A DNA stretch of 14,096 bases from JAQUCI01 sp964553255 (GCA_964553255.1 CAZKJS010000038.1:1-14096), one strand, 5' to 3'. Shown: positions 6,104 through 13,865, numbered from the stretch's first letter. The notes: a model not told the origin generated them from the letters alone. Numbers and translations: made by a program.

Positions 6104-6946
6104 TTAAATCAAAACGATATCTTTAAAACCATTATTATAAGCTATCACTTGTAGTTCATTCATCAGATCATCACTTGGTTCTTGAAGATAATGATACTTT
6201 TCTCTAACGCCAAAATGGCGATATTTGATCAATTTATAGGTAATAGGACTTATCTTTAAATAAGGAGCTAGTAGTTTAGTGACTTGATCAACTGTATGAT
6301 GATTATCAAGGATATTAGTGATTACTACTGTCCTTACTTCTACTAATTTGCCAATTTGTGCTAAGTATTGGGCGTTCTTAATGATCAGCTGGTTATCAAC
6401 TCCGGTAATACTTTTATGTAAAGGCTCATTTATCGCTTTTATATCAAGCATTACACCATCACAATTATCAAGTATTTCAGGATCAAGTGAGAAATCATAT
6501 GTGCCATTTGAATCAAGTAGTGTTAAAAGATTTAAAGCTTTGACCTCTTTAAATAAAGCTTTGATAAATGTAGCGTTTAAAGTGCATTCCCCACCAGACA
6601 AAGTGATACCTCGAATGAAAGGGATATTTTGTTTGATTCTAACAATGACATCATCTACCGATAAGAGTGTTGTTTTAGGTGAACTATCATAAGGGCAAAC
6701 CTTAATACAGGTATCACAATCAATGCATTTTAAATGATCATAAACAACCTTATCATCTTGAAAACTTAATGCCTCTTGTGGACAATGAGTAACGCACACG
6801 CCACAATGATAACAGTGATTGATTGTCTCTGGATTATGACAATAATGACAGTTTAAGTTACAACCCTGAAAAAAGATAACACTGCGATTACCAACACCAT
6901 CAACTACACTATGGTCAATGATCTTATTGACAACAGCTTTGATCAC
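6104..6946 (-). CDS. yjjW: YjjW-family glycyl radical enzyme activase (radical SAM)
   Basis: 280-residue radical-SAM activase that, by family knowledge, uses SAM and a [4Fe-4S] cluster to place the glycyl radical on YjjI. Seen in order: the radical-SAM CxxxCxxC motif (C29, C33, C36), an inserted ferredoxin-like domain with two four-Cys sets (C45/C48/C51/C55 and C74/C77/C80/C84), the SAM-binding SGGE (117-120), DSNG (145-148) and DIK (168-170). The start is GTG at 6946, overlapping the yjjI stop as GTGA, so translation is probably coupled; there is no strong Shine-Dalgarno of its own. Length and the double ferredoxin insert fit YjjW and other GRE activases. The immediate pairing with a YjjI-type enzyme settles the name. 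Confidence 0.93.
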   Translation of the reverse strand: MIKAVVNKIIDHSVVDGVGNRSVIFFQGCNLNCHYCHNPETINHCYHCGVCVTHCPQEALSFQDDKVVYDHLKCIDCDTCIKVCPYDSSPKTTLLSVDDVIVRIKQNIPFIRGITLSGGECTLNATFIKALFKEVKALNLLTLLDSNGTYDFSLDPEILDNCDGVMLDIKAINEPLHKSITGVDNQLIIKNAQYLAQIGKLVEVRTVVITNILDNHHTVDQVTKLLAPYLKISPITYKLIKYRHFGVREKYHYLQEPSDDLMNELQVIAYNNGFKDIVLI

Positions 6947-8472
6947 AAGCTTCTTACTTTTCGTTGATTGATCTTACGACTTTCAACGGGATCAAGTGCT
7001 AAACTAACACTACCATTAATGACGGCTTCACCGTTTTTAATTTTTTCAATATCTGAGCGTTTAACAAGATAACCAGTAACTCTGATCAAATCACCACTAC
7101 CTTCATAAGTTGATAAGTATTTAACACCGGATTTAAAAGCACCTTTAAAGATATCAAGTAAAGCACTAGGATTTCTTAGAGCTGTACTATCAAATGGGAA
7201 GATATCACCAACACCAGAAGGGAAGAAATGATGGAAAAGACCAGCCTGTCTAATGTGATCATATAACGGTAACTCTTTGCCAATAGCGATACGAGCACCA
7301 GGGCTGGTATCATCATCATCAGCAGCGCCAACTTGAGCGTGTAAAAGGAAATTATTATTAAAAGCTTCACAGTATTTATTATGGTGATCTTTAACAAGTG
7401 CTTCGATAACTTCCATGATCTTAACACCTAACGCGTTAGCGATGTGATCTGTGCCATAGCGTTCTGTTTTATTTTCTTTAGCCATTAGGATATCAACACA
7501 TTCGTTTAATCCTACAATACCAAATAGACCAACAAACTTATCACGACTGATCAATCCTTCTTTGACTAACCAATCAGATTTAAAGAAAGCACGATTTTCT
7601 ACAATGGAAGCGATCTTAGCATCCATAAATTGGGCTTGTGTTTTAACAGCGTTAAGTAAGGTGTTTTCAAAGAAGTCATTTAAATTTTTTGAATGTTCAG
7701 CAACTTTGTTTAATCTAATTCTGGTCAAAGTATAAGCACCACCACCAATTAGTAAACCATTATAACAACTAGCTATACCATAATCCTCTCCAATTCGTTC
7801 TTTATAGAAACTATCAAGAGCGAAAGCAGGATTGGCTGATTTTAATGCGGATACTAATGCTTTTTGAGCGAAATCATCAGGCGTTAATTCTGGATCATAA
7901 CGAAGGGTCATATTAGGAACGCTAATTTGTAGCTCTGGTAATAATTCTAAAATTATGTCAGCTGTTAGCGATGGTGTAGGTCCAATATTAGCTTGACAGA
8001 AACTATAACCTATTGAGCGATCAATTTGGATCAAAAACCATTTTAATAATTCTTTCGCATAAGCTCTATCTTCAGTGATCACAAATGGTTCAAGCAAGAT
8101 ATCAAGACGTCCAATAAAAACCGGATACTTATCTAAGGCATGAATATTACGATACATGATAATAAGTGAATTGATAGCTTCTAAAAGATTGGTTGGTGGA
8201 TCAAGGCGTAAAAAACTACTACCTTGTTTTATGAATTTATCATAGTCTGGTAATATATATCGAGCACTGTAAGGACCATGACCTTCATTTAAGTCACATA
8301 TTTCCTTATTAGCTAAAAGACGATAGAATTCCTTAGGGGTTGATTTAGGATAAGGTAGAAGGTCTTCGGCAAACTTGGCTAAAGCCATACCCATTTGGTC
8401 GTGAGTTTTCGTGTGATCATTAACAATTGCTTCAACTGCTTTTATTATTTCATCATAGTTCATATTTGTCAT
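6943..8472 (-). CDS. yjjI: YjjI-family glycyl radical enzyme (substrate unknown)
   Basis: 509-residue member of the YjjI family of glycyl radical enzymes, much shorter than pyruvate formate-lyase. A stored Gly radical would oxidise an active-site Cys; only anaerobes or anoxic conditions allow this. Seen (numbered from ATG 8472): candidate catalytic Cys C236 in ASCYNG, followed by the Gly-rich LLIGGGAY, and the radical-site motif RVTGY with G467, followed by about 42 more residues. A conserved-looking FGIVGLNECVDIL segment precedes it. A GTG at 8481 is also in frame, but it lies within the ribosome-binding site; ATG 8472 has CGAGGT at 8480-8485 with a 7-base spacer, so I chose it. yjjW follows with a 4-base overlap. 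The E. coli homologue has no firmly established reaction as far as I know; the substrate cannot be inferred from these neighbours. Confidence 0.93.
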   Translation of the reverse strand: MTNMNYDEIIKAVEAIVNDHTKTHDQMGMALAKFAEDLLPYPKSTPKEFYRLLANKEICDLNEGHGPYSARYILPDYDKFIKQGSSFLRLDPPTNLLEAINSLIIMYRNIHALDKYPVFIGRLDILLEPFVITEDRAYAKELLKWFLIQIDRSIGYSFCQANIGPTPSLTADIILELLPELQISVPNMTLRYDPELTPDDFAQKALVSALKSANPAFALDSFYKERIGEDYGIASCYNGLLIGGGAYTLTRIRLNKVAEHSKNLNDFFENTLLNAVKTQAQFMDAKIASIVENRAFFKSDWLVKEGLISRDKFVGLFGIVGLNECVDILMAKENKTERYGTDHIANALGVKIMEVIEALVKDHHNKYCEAFNNNFLLHAQVGAADDDDTSPGARIAIGKELPLYDHIRQAGLFHHFFPSGVGDIFPFDSTALRNPSALLDIFKGAFKSGVKYLSTYEGSGDLIRVTGYLVKRSDIEKIKNGEAVINGSVSLALDPVESRKINQRKVRSL

Positions 8473-8479
8473 AATTTTC

Positions 8480-8496
8480 ACCTCGTGTACAGTATA
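8480..8496 (-). promoter_or_regulatory. yjjI promoter -10 and RBS that decides the start
   Basis: On the - strand TATACT (8491-8496) lies 18 bases before ATG 8472, with CGAGGT at 8480-8485. The implied transcript begins near 8484, next to this site. Because the alternative GTG (8479-8481) overlaps the RBS, translation must start at 8472. Confidence 0.55.
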
Positions 8497-8527
8497 TCTT
8501 ATTTCATCTTTTCTTTCAGTAAAAAAA

Positions 8528-8536
8528 TGCTATAAT
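8528..8536 (+). promoter_or_regulatory. Extended -10 promoter giving a leaderless HAD mRNA
   Basis: TGC-TATAAT (TG at 8528-8529, TATAAT at 8531-8536) ends 6 bases before the HAD ATG at 8543. A normal initiation distance puts the first RNA base at or next to the A of ATG. There is no Shine-Dalgarno upstream. Confidence 0.65.
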
Positions 8537-8542
8537 TACCGC

Positions 8543-9337
8543 ATGAAAATATTAGCAACGGATTACGACAACACGCTTAAGCGTAAAAAAGTTAGTAAGC
8601 AAGATCTTGAAGCTATTGCTCGTTTTCGCTTAGAGGGTAATAAGTTTGGTATTGTTACAGCCAGATCGATCAATATGATCAAGACTTCTTTGAAATATTA
8701 TAAGGTTGACTATGATTTTATTGTGGGTATCAATGGTGGAATCATCTTGAATGCTCATAATGAGATTCTTTATCATCGCTTATTTGATTATCAAACCGCT
8801 TTAAAGATAATTGATGATCTAAAGAGTCAAAAAGCTGATATTTGTGGTTTTTGTGATGGGATCCGCTATACGCGATTAGCGTTTAAGAAAAAACCATTTA
8901 ACTTTATTAGGGCCTTTGTTTTAGGCCTTAAAGCCAGTAAACGCAAGAAAATACTAAAGACGGAACGTATCGCATCTTTTTTTATTCTTGATGATAACGA
9001 AAAGAAGGTTAATGAACTATATCAACATTTTTTAAATGATTATGACGATATTTCGGTCTTTAAGAATGGTAGAAACATCGTTGATATAAGTGCTTTTGAT
9101 GTTAGTAAAGCAAGAGCAGTTCGTTTTTTAGCTGATTATTATCAAGCTGATCATGTTTATACAATTGGTGATTCAATGAATGATCTTGATATGATCAGTG
9201 AGTTTAATGGTTTTGCGGTAAGTACTGCAGAAGATGAGATAAAAGATATCGCAAAGCAGATCTTTGATGATTTTGTTTCTTTGATCAAGTATATTGATAA
9301 TGATGAAAGTTCTAACCACTTGTGGAAAAATCGATAA
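8543..9337 (+). CDS. Cof-type HAD-superfamily (IIB) phosphatase
   Basis: 264-residue HAD hydrolase of the Cof/IIB group, usually sugar-phosphate or cofactor phosphatases. All four motifs are visible: I, DYDNT (D7 nucleophile, D9); II, VTARS (T39); III, K189 in DVSKA; IV, GDSMNDLDM (D210, D214). The cap is the long insert between motifs II and III. Motif I has Asn where the consensus DxDGT has Gly, a minor variant. ATG 8543 is the only sensible start and lies right after the -10 box, so the mRNA is probably leaderless. It is divergent from yjjI, and its last 16 bases overlap the next gene. The substrate is unknown; a link to yjjI-yjjW through the shared 70-base intergenic region is possible but unproven. 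Confidence 0.88.
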   Translation: MKILATDYDNTLKRKKVSKQDLEAIARFRLEGNKFGIVTARSINMIKTSLKYYKVDYDFIVGINGGIILNAHNEILYHRLFDYQTALKIIDDLKSQKADICGFCDGIRYTRLAFKKKPFNFIRAFVLGLKASKRKKILKTERIASFFILDDNEKKVNELYQHFLNDYDDISVFKNGRNIVDISAFDVSKARAVRFLADYYQADHVYTIGDSMNDLDMISEFNGFAVSTAEDEIKDIAKQIFDDFVSLIKYIDNDESSNHLWKNR

Positions 9338-10002
9338 CTTATAATAATAGAACACTTAAGTATCATCTTGAGTATCGTAAAGTAAAAAATATCAATCTCC
9401 ATATTAAGAAAGATAAAACGATTCATATCAGTGCTAATGCGAAAACACCTATCACTAATATTGAAGCTTTTATCATAAAGAAGTGGGACTGGATAATTAA
9501 AGCATTGTCCCAATTAGAACAGAAAAAAGATGTAACAGCATATCAAAATGCCATTTTCATTTTTGGTAAAGCATACCCATTGATCATTAAGACAGGTTCA
9601 AAGCGCATTGAACTAAAAAATGAAATGACGATATATTATCCTGATGTTAATGACGTAAATGGAATTAGACGCTTGATAAGTGATCATCTACTGAAACTAC
9701 TTCGACAACAAGTTGATAGTAATCGATATCGATATGATCAGATCATGGATGATTATCATCATTTACATCCTGAGATTTTCTATCGTAAGATGAGTAGTCG
9801 CTGGGGTAGTTGTCACTTTCAAAAAAACAAGATCACGCTTAATACTGATCTTGTTTATTACCCGCTTGTTTGTCTTGAATACGTCTTATTACATGAATAT
9901 CTTCATTTCGTTGTTAATAACCATTCAGCTCGTTTTTATGAGCTGTTAGCTTATCATATGCCTGAATATAAAAAGTATAAGGAATTGTTAAAGCGATTTT
10001 AA
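9322..10002 (+). CDS. YgjP-like (DUF45) zinc metallohydrolase
   Basis: 226-residue protein of the YgjP/DUF45 (M48-like) family, putative metal-dependent hydrolases of unclear function. Seen: an N-terminal beta-rich segment with RKVKNINLHIKKDKTI typical of the family, the RWGSC motif (160-164), and the zinc motif HEYLH (191-195) with a third likely ligand in the downstream NNHSARFYE (H201). The likely start is GTG 9322, 16 bases before the HAD stop; there is no later in-frame ATG before the conserved N-terminus, and no strong Shine-Dalgarno, so it probably depends on translation of the HAD gene. No clear terminator follows. Confidence 0.85.
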   Translation: MEKSITYNNRTLKYHLEYRKVKNINLHIKKDKTIHISANAKTPITNIEAFIIKKWDWIIKALSQLEQKKDVTAYQNAIFIFGKAYPLIIKTGSKRIELKNEMTIYYPDVNDVNGIRRLISDHLLKLLRQQVDSNRYRYDQIMDDYHHLHPEIFYRKMSSRWGSCHFQKNKITLNTDLVYYPLVCLEYVLLHEYLHFVVNNHSARFYELLAYHMPEYKKYKELLKRF

Positions 10003-10021
10003 CTATTAGCTTGATATGGGT

Positions 10022-10040
10022 TTAAATAATATTTATTTAA
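10022..10040. repeat. AT-only 19-base inverted repeat in the patB promoter
   Basis: TTAAATAA and TTATTTAA arms around TAT, located between the -35 position and the -10 of patB. It could be an operator; an AT-only palindrome may also arise by chance. Confidence 0.3.
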
Positions 10041-10042
10041 GT

Positions 10043-10064
10043 TATAATACCAATGATAGAGGTG
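10043..10064 (+). promoter_or_regulatory. patB promoter -10 and RBS that decides the start
   Basis: TATAAT at 10043-10048 lies 22 bases before ATG 10071, with AGAGGTG at 10058-10064 spaced 6 bases from it. The upstream in-frame ATG at 10053 would be at or before the transcript start and has no RBS. Confidence 0.6.
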
Positions 10065-10070
10065 AAGAAA

Positions 10071-11258
10071 ATGAAATATGATTTTACAACAATCACAGAT
10101 CGTCGCGATCATGGAGCTTCGAAGTGGATGAAGATGTTAAGGGATAACCCTAATGCATCTTGTGATGCTATTCCATTATCGGTTGCGGACATGGAATTTA
10201 AGAATGCTCCAGAGATTGTTGAAGGTTTGAAAGCAGTTTTGGATTCTTATTTACTTGGTTATGGCGGACCAACTGATGATTATTATAATGCGATAATCAA
10301 TTGGATGAAACGTCGTCATGATTTTTTAATTGAAAAAGATTGGATTTTAACAACGCCCGGCATTGTCGTTGCCATCAATTTTATTTTGAAGGCATGTGTT
10401 AAAAAAGGGGAAGGTGTTATCTTGATGACACCAGTTTACTACCCATTTTATAGTTTAGTAACTAAAAACGAGCTTTGTATTGTCGAAAATAAACTAACTG
10501 ATGATAATGGTTATTACCGTATTGATTTTGAAGATTTACAAAATAAAGCGTCTGATTCTAATAATACGGCTTTGATCTTATGTAGTCCTCATAATCCGAT
10601 TGGTAGAGTATGGCAAGAAGATGAGTTAAGAAAAATCGCTGATATCTGCTTGGCTAACAATGTATTATTGATCGTTGATGAGATACATCATGATTTGATC
10701 ATGCCTGGTTTTAAACATCATGTATTAGCTAAGCTTGAAAGTCATTATCTTGATAAAGTCATTACATGTACTTCTTGTAGTAAGTCGTTTAGTTTGGCTG
10801 GTTTACAAGTATCAAATATAATAATCAAAGACAAAGAATTACGCAATAAGGTTAAAACTGAGCTTTATCTATCTAATTTGGGTGGTCTTAATATATTCGC
10901 TTATCCAGCTTGTCGCTTAGCTTATGATAAGGCAGAAACTTGGCTTGATCAATGTAATCAAGTCATATACGACAATTATTTATACATTAAGGATTTCATA
11001 GCGAATAACTTACCAGAATTAAAAATATATCCGCTTGAAGGCACATATTTAGTTTGGATAGATTGTCGCGCTTTAAAGATTGACCATTTAGTTCAAGAGG
11101 AAATAATGCTTAAACATGATCTTTATCTTGATGAAGGGTTTATCTTTGGTGAAGCTGGTAAAGGGTTTGAACGTATTAATATCGCTTGTCCAATTAAGGT
11201 AATCGAAGCAGCGATGATTCGTTTCAAAGCGGCTATAACGGAAATGCAAAGTTTATGA
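10071..11258 (+). CDS. patB: PatB/MalY-type PLP-dependent C-S lyase (cystathionine beta-lyase)
   Basis: Fold-type I PLP enzyme of 395 residues in the MalY/PatB group, which cleave cystathionine or related thioethers to a thiol, pyruvate and ammonia, and can also act as aminotransferases. Seen (numbered from ATG 10071): the N-terminal YDF.T..DRR..GASKW and PLSVADMEF segments typical of this group, YGG, the CSPHNPIG motif (N175), VDEIHHD (D203 for the PLP ring nitrogen), the Schiff-base Lys in SCSKSFSLAGLQ (K238), and ERINIACP near the end with the carboxylate-binding Arg. ATG 10071 has AGAGGTG upstream. The ribokinase start overlaps the stop as ATGA. Likely in Met/Cys metabolism; a transaminase cannot be excluded. 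Confidence 0.9.
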   Translation: MKYDFTTITDRRDHGASKWMKMLRDNPNASCDAIPLSVADMEFKNAPEIVEGLKAVLDSYLLGYGGPTDDYYNAIINWMKRRHDFLIEKDWILTTPGIVVAINFILKACVKKGEGVILMTPVYYPFYSLVTKNELCIVENKLTDDNGYYRIDFEDLQNKASDSNNTALILCSPHNPIGRVWQEDELRKIADICLANNVLLIVDEIHHDLIMPGFKHHVLAKLESHYLDKVITCTSCSKSFSLAGLQVSNIIIKDKELRNKVKTELYLSNLGGLNIFAYPACRLAYDKAETWLDQCNQVIYDNYLYIKDFIANNLPELKIYPLEGTYLVWIDCRALKIDHLVQEEIMLKHDLYLDEGFIFGEAGKGFERINIACPIKVIEAAMIRFKAAITEMQSL

Positions 11259-12130
11259 AAAATATCGTAGTCATAGGAAGCATCAATATTGATTTAGTTA
11301 CAAGTTGTGACCATTTTCCAACTGTTGGTGAATCAATGTTTGCTAGTGATTTTAATATTTTCTGTGGTGGCAAAGGCGCAAACCAAGCTGTTTGTGCTGC
11401 TAAATTAGACCAACATGTTAGTATGGTAGCGGCAGTAGGTGATGACGCTAATGGTAAAACTGCCCTAGCTAATTTAGATAAACATAATATTGATACATCT
11501 TATATCAAGATAAGTAGTGAGCCAACAGGAGTTGCGTTGATCATTATAGCTAACAATGATAATCAGATTGTGGTTGTCAAGGGTGCTAATGCGATGGTTG
11601 ATCATAAAGTGATCGATGATGCTAAAGCGTTCATTGAAAAAGCTGATATTGTTATGTTACAGCTTGAAATACCAATTGCAAGCGTTGAATATATCATTGA
11701 GCTTTGTGCTGATAAGCGTATTCCAGTGATCTTAAATCCGGCGCCATATCAAGCTTTTAATTTTGATCTGATTGATAAATTAACTTATATTACACCAAAT
11801 CAAATTGAGATCAAACAGATGTTTGATCAAGATCCATTTGAGGTATTGGCTAAATATCCCAATAAAATGATCATGACAGCGGGAAGTGATGGCGTTTATT
11901 ATCATGATGGCAATATGATCAAACATGTTATGGCACAGAAGGTAAAAGCAGTTGATACAACCGGAGCAGGGGATACTTTCAATGGTGCATTCGCGGTTGG
12001 TATTGTTAATGATATGAGCATGCATGAAGCGATTAATTTTGCACAAAAAGCAGCTGCTATCGCTATTACCAAGATGGGTGCACAAACAGCGATGCCAACA
12101 TTAATTGAACTAAACAAAACTTATCAGTGA
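11255..12130 (+). CDS. rbsK: Ribokinase (PfkB family)
   Basis: 291-residue PfkB-family sugar kinase; ribokinase phosphorylates D-ribose to ribose-5-phosphate with ATP. Seen: N-terminal GSINIDLV with the substrate Asp, GGKGANQA (38-45), NPAP (161-164), TPNQ.E (180-185), and the signature DTTGAGDTFNGA with catalytic base D240 and the anion hole before it. GGKGANQA plus NPAP favour ribokinase over fructokinase or nucleoside kinases, but specificity is by family only. ATG 11255 overlaps the patB stop (ATGA), so the two are translationally coupled; no Rbs transporter genes are nearby. The stop codon lies in the loop of a bidirectional terminator shared with the convergent pyrophosphatase gene. Confidence 0.9.
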   Translation: MKNIVVIGSINIDLVTSCDHFPTVGESMFASDFNIFCGGKGANQAVCAAKLDQHVSMVAAVGDDANGKTALANLDKHNIDTSYIKISSEPTGVALIIIANNDNQIVVVKGANAMVDHKVIDDAKAFIEKADIVMLQLEIPIASVEYIIELCADKRIPVILNPAPYQAFNFDLIDKLTYITPNQIEIKQMFDQDPFEVLAKYPNKMIMTAGSDGVYYHDGNMIKHVMAQKVKAVDTTGAGDTFNGAFAVGIVNDMSMHEAINFAQKAAAIAITKMGAQTAMPTLIELNKTYQ

Positions 12131-12140
12131 TGATAAGTTT
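12117..12140. terminator. Bidirectional terminator between rbsK and the pyrophosphatase gene
   Basis: A perfect 10-bp stem AAACTTATCA/TGATAAGTTT (12117-12126 with 12131-12140) with a 4-base loop. It has T-rich flanks on both strands (ATTTATTATT on +, TGTTTAG on -). The rbsK stop TGA (12128-12130) is in the loop, and the other gene's stop starts in the right arm. Confidence 0.75.
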
Positions 12141-13785
12141 ATTTATTATTATAGATACTGATTGCCCTTGCTAAAGCGGGTACAACTTGTTGTTTTCTTG
12201 ACATCAAGGTTGGTACATAAAGTAAACCATTATCTTCATTTAATATATTTTCAAAAGCTAGATTGACTAAGTACTTATCTTTACCTGTTTCAATCAAGAA
12301 CGAACCTTTCTTATCAACATCGGTGAAGATCATTAAAGCCAGATCATAGTGGTTGTTATTGCACATTTCATCTAGGGATTTAGTAATCTCATCTTTAATC
12401 TCTTTGATGTAATCACTGTCGGCGATATTAATTTGTCCTATGATCATTCGATATGATTGCATATTAAACTCTTTAAGATCATTATTGATGATTTCGTTAA
12501 TACTTTTACCTGCTAATGATGTTGAAGCGGTAAAGATTTCTTGAGCGAAACGTTTTAGGTCGATACCGGCGATCTTGGCCAATTTTTCTGCTTCGACCCG
12601 ATCGGTAGGAGTAGCGGTTGGTGAGTTGAAATTTACGGTATCAGATATAATAGCACTGCATAATAGACCAGCTATCTTACTACTTGGTATTAATTGGTTT
12701 TCGGTATAAAGGCGTGATATTATCGTAGCGCATGCTCCTACGATCTCATTGCGAAATTGAATAGGAATTGTTGTTTGAACATCGCCAATCTTATGATGAT
12801 CGATGATTTCAATCACATCAGCTTGTTCAATACCATCAATACTTTGGGCACTTTCATTATGATCTACTAGAATTATCTTACGCTTTTCGTGTGACCATAA
12901 ATGGTAACGTGAAATAAAGCCCTTTAGTTTATTATCGTTATCAACGACTGGATAGCTACGATAACGCGTCTTAGGGATGATGGCTTTAACATCATCAAGA
13001 TAATCATAATAATTAAAGGTTACAAGATTATTAGTCATGATATCAGATATGGGGATAGCATAACAAATACTTTGTGATGTTGAATAAATATCAAAAGGGG
13101 TTGTGATAATTGCACAATGGGCTTTAGTAGCAGCAAGGATTACCTCGGGGGCTATTTCCTCACATTGACAAGCTATCAATAAGGCAGCACCGGTATTGAT
13201 GGCGTATAAATGTGAACTAGTACGATTACTTGTGATAACTATCTCATCTTGATATTTGATCGCTTCTTGTTCCAATAGTTTACTGGTGGTAATAGTGATC
13301 ACACCACTAGCATGATAGTGTCGTGGGGTAACAATTAAATCACCATGTAAGGTGGTTGCGATGTTTTCAAGAGGTATCTTTTTTATTAAATCATAGTTTT
13401 CAAGTGATGAACTTAAGATACCACTAGTAATACCAGATATTGTTGACATACCGATCAAATGGTCATCATCATCCACAACAGCGATAACTTTCTTGTTATT
13501 TTTACGCATTATTTCCCATGCTTCTTTAATCATAGCACCTGGTTTAACGCGATATGCATAGTCAAAACTGATATCACAGACACGGGTTTTAATATCGTAG
13601 ACAAGTTGTGGTGGGGTAACATTAAATTTACGTAAGACAAAAGCTGTTTCTGAATTAATGTTCCCAATCCTGATCGGTGTCACTTCCCATCCTAATCTTG
13701 TTTTTAAATCAGCGTAGGCTAATGTTGAAACAATCGTATCCGTATCTGGATTTCTATGGCCGGTTATATAGATATTGTCATTCAT
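12139..13785 (-). CDS. ppaC: CBS/DRTGG-regulated Mn-dependent inorganic pyrophosphatase (family II)
   Basis: 548-residue cytoplasmic pyrophosphatase of the DHH family with a regulatory insert. Order: DHH N-terminus GHRNPDTD (9-16; H10, D14, D16), CBS 1 (about 72-125), DRTGG domain (about 130-240), CBS 2 (about 245-298), then the rest of the catalytic core with VDHNE (307-311), IDHHKIG (328-334), SDTVNFNSP (381-389) and the DHHA2 domain ending in SRKQQVVP (529-536). Plain family II enzymes are about 310 residues, so the insert accounts for the size. In related enzymes AMP/ADP inhibit and ATP or Ap4A activates through the CBS/DRTGG part. ATG 13785 has GAGGAAA at 13791-13797. It converges on rbsK and is divergent from cca, with a 99-base gap. 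Confidence 0.95.
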   Translation of the reverse strand: MNDNIYITGHRNPDTDTIVSTLAYADLKTRLGWEVTPIRIGNINSETAFVLRKFNVTPPQLVYDIKTRVCDISFDYAYRVKPGAMIKEAWEIMRKNNKKVIAVVDDDDHLIGMSTISGITSGILSSSLENYDLIKKIPLENIATTLHGDLIVTPRHYHASGVITITTSKLLEQEAIKYQDEIVITSNRTSSHLYAINTGAALLIACQCEEIAPEVILAATKAHCAIITTPFDIYSTSQSICYAIPISDIMTNNLVTFNYYDYLDDVKAIIPKTRYRSYPVVDNDNKLKGFISRYHLWSHEKRKIILVDHNESAQSIDGIEQADVIEIIDHHKIGDVQTTIPIQFRNEIVGACATIISRLYTENQLIPSSKIAGLLCSAIISDTVNFNSPTATPTDRVEAEKLAKIAGIDLKRFAQEIFTASTSLAGKSINEIINNDLKEFNMQSYRMIIGQINIADSDYIKEIKDEITKSLDEMCNNNHYDLALMIFTDVDKKGSFLIETGKDKYLVNLAFENILNEDNGLLYVPTLMSRKQQVVPALARAISIYNNK

Positions 13786-13790
13786 TATCG

Positions 13791-13812
13791 TTTCCTCATA
13801 AATATTTTAACA
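13791..13812 (-). promoter_or_regulatory. ppaC promoter (extended -10) and RBS
   Basis: On the - strand TGT-TAAAAT (TAAAAT at 13804-13809) lies 18 bases before ATG 13785, with GAGGAAA at 13791-13797. Initiation about 7 bases past the -10 would fall at the first base of the RBS. The -35 (CTTTTA) is weak. Confidence 0.5.
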
Positions 13813-13856
13813 TAGTAAAAGATAATTAAAAGATGATAAATATAGAATTATGTACA

Positions 13857-13865
13857 TGATATAAT
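13857..13865 (+). promoter_or_regulatory. cca promoter (extended -10)
   Basis: TGA-TATAAT (TG at 13857-13858, TATAAT at 13860-13865) ends 19 bases before the ATG at 13885. GTGGGGA at 13872-13878 is the RBS. The -35 position (TAAATA) does not match the consensus. Confidence 0.55.

Noticed and set aside
8473..8481. GTG start for yjjI at 8481
   Set aside because: The GTG lies inside the only good ribosome-binding site; ATG 8472 has correct spacing.
8486..8491. TGTACA shared by the yjjI-HAD and ppaC-cca intergenic regions (also 13851-13856)
   Set aside because: Only six bases, with flanks that do not match; a common operator cannot be supported.
10053..10070. ATG start for patB at 10053
   Set aside because: No RBS, and it would be at or before the predicted transcript start; ATG 10071 has AGAGGTG 6 bases upstream.
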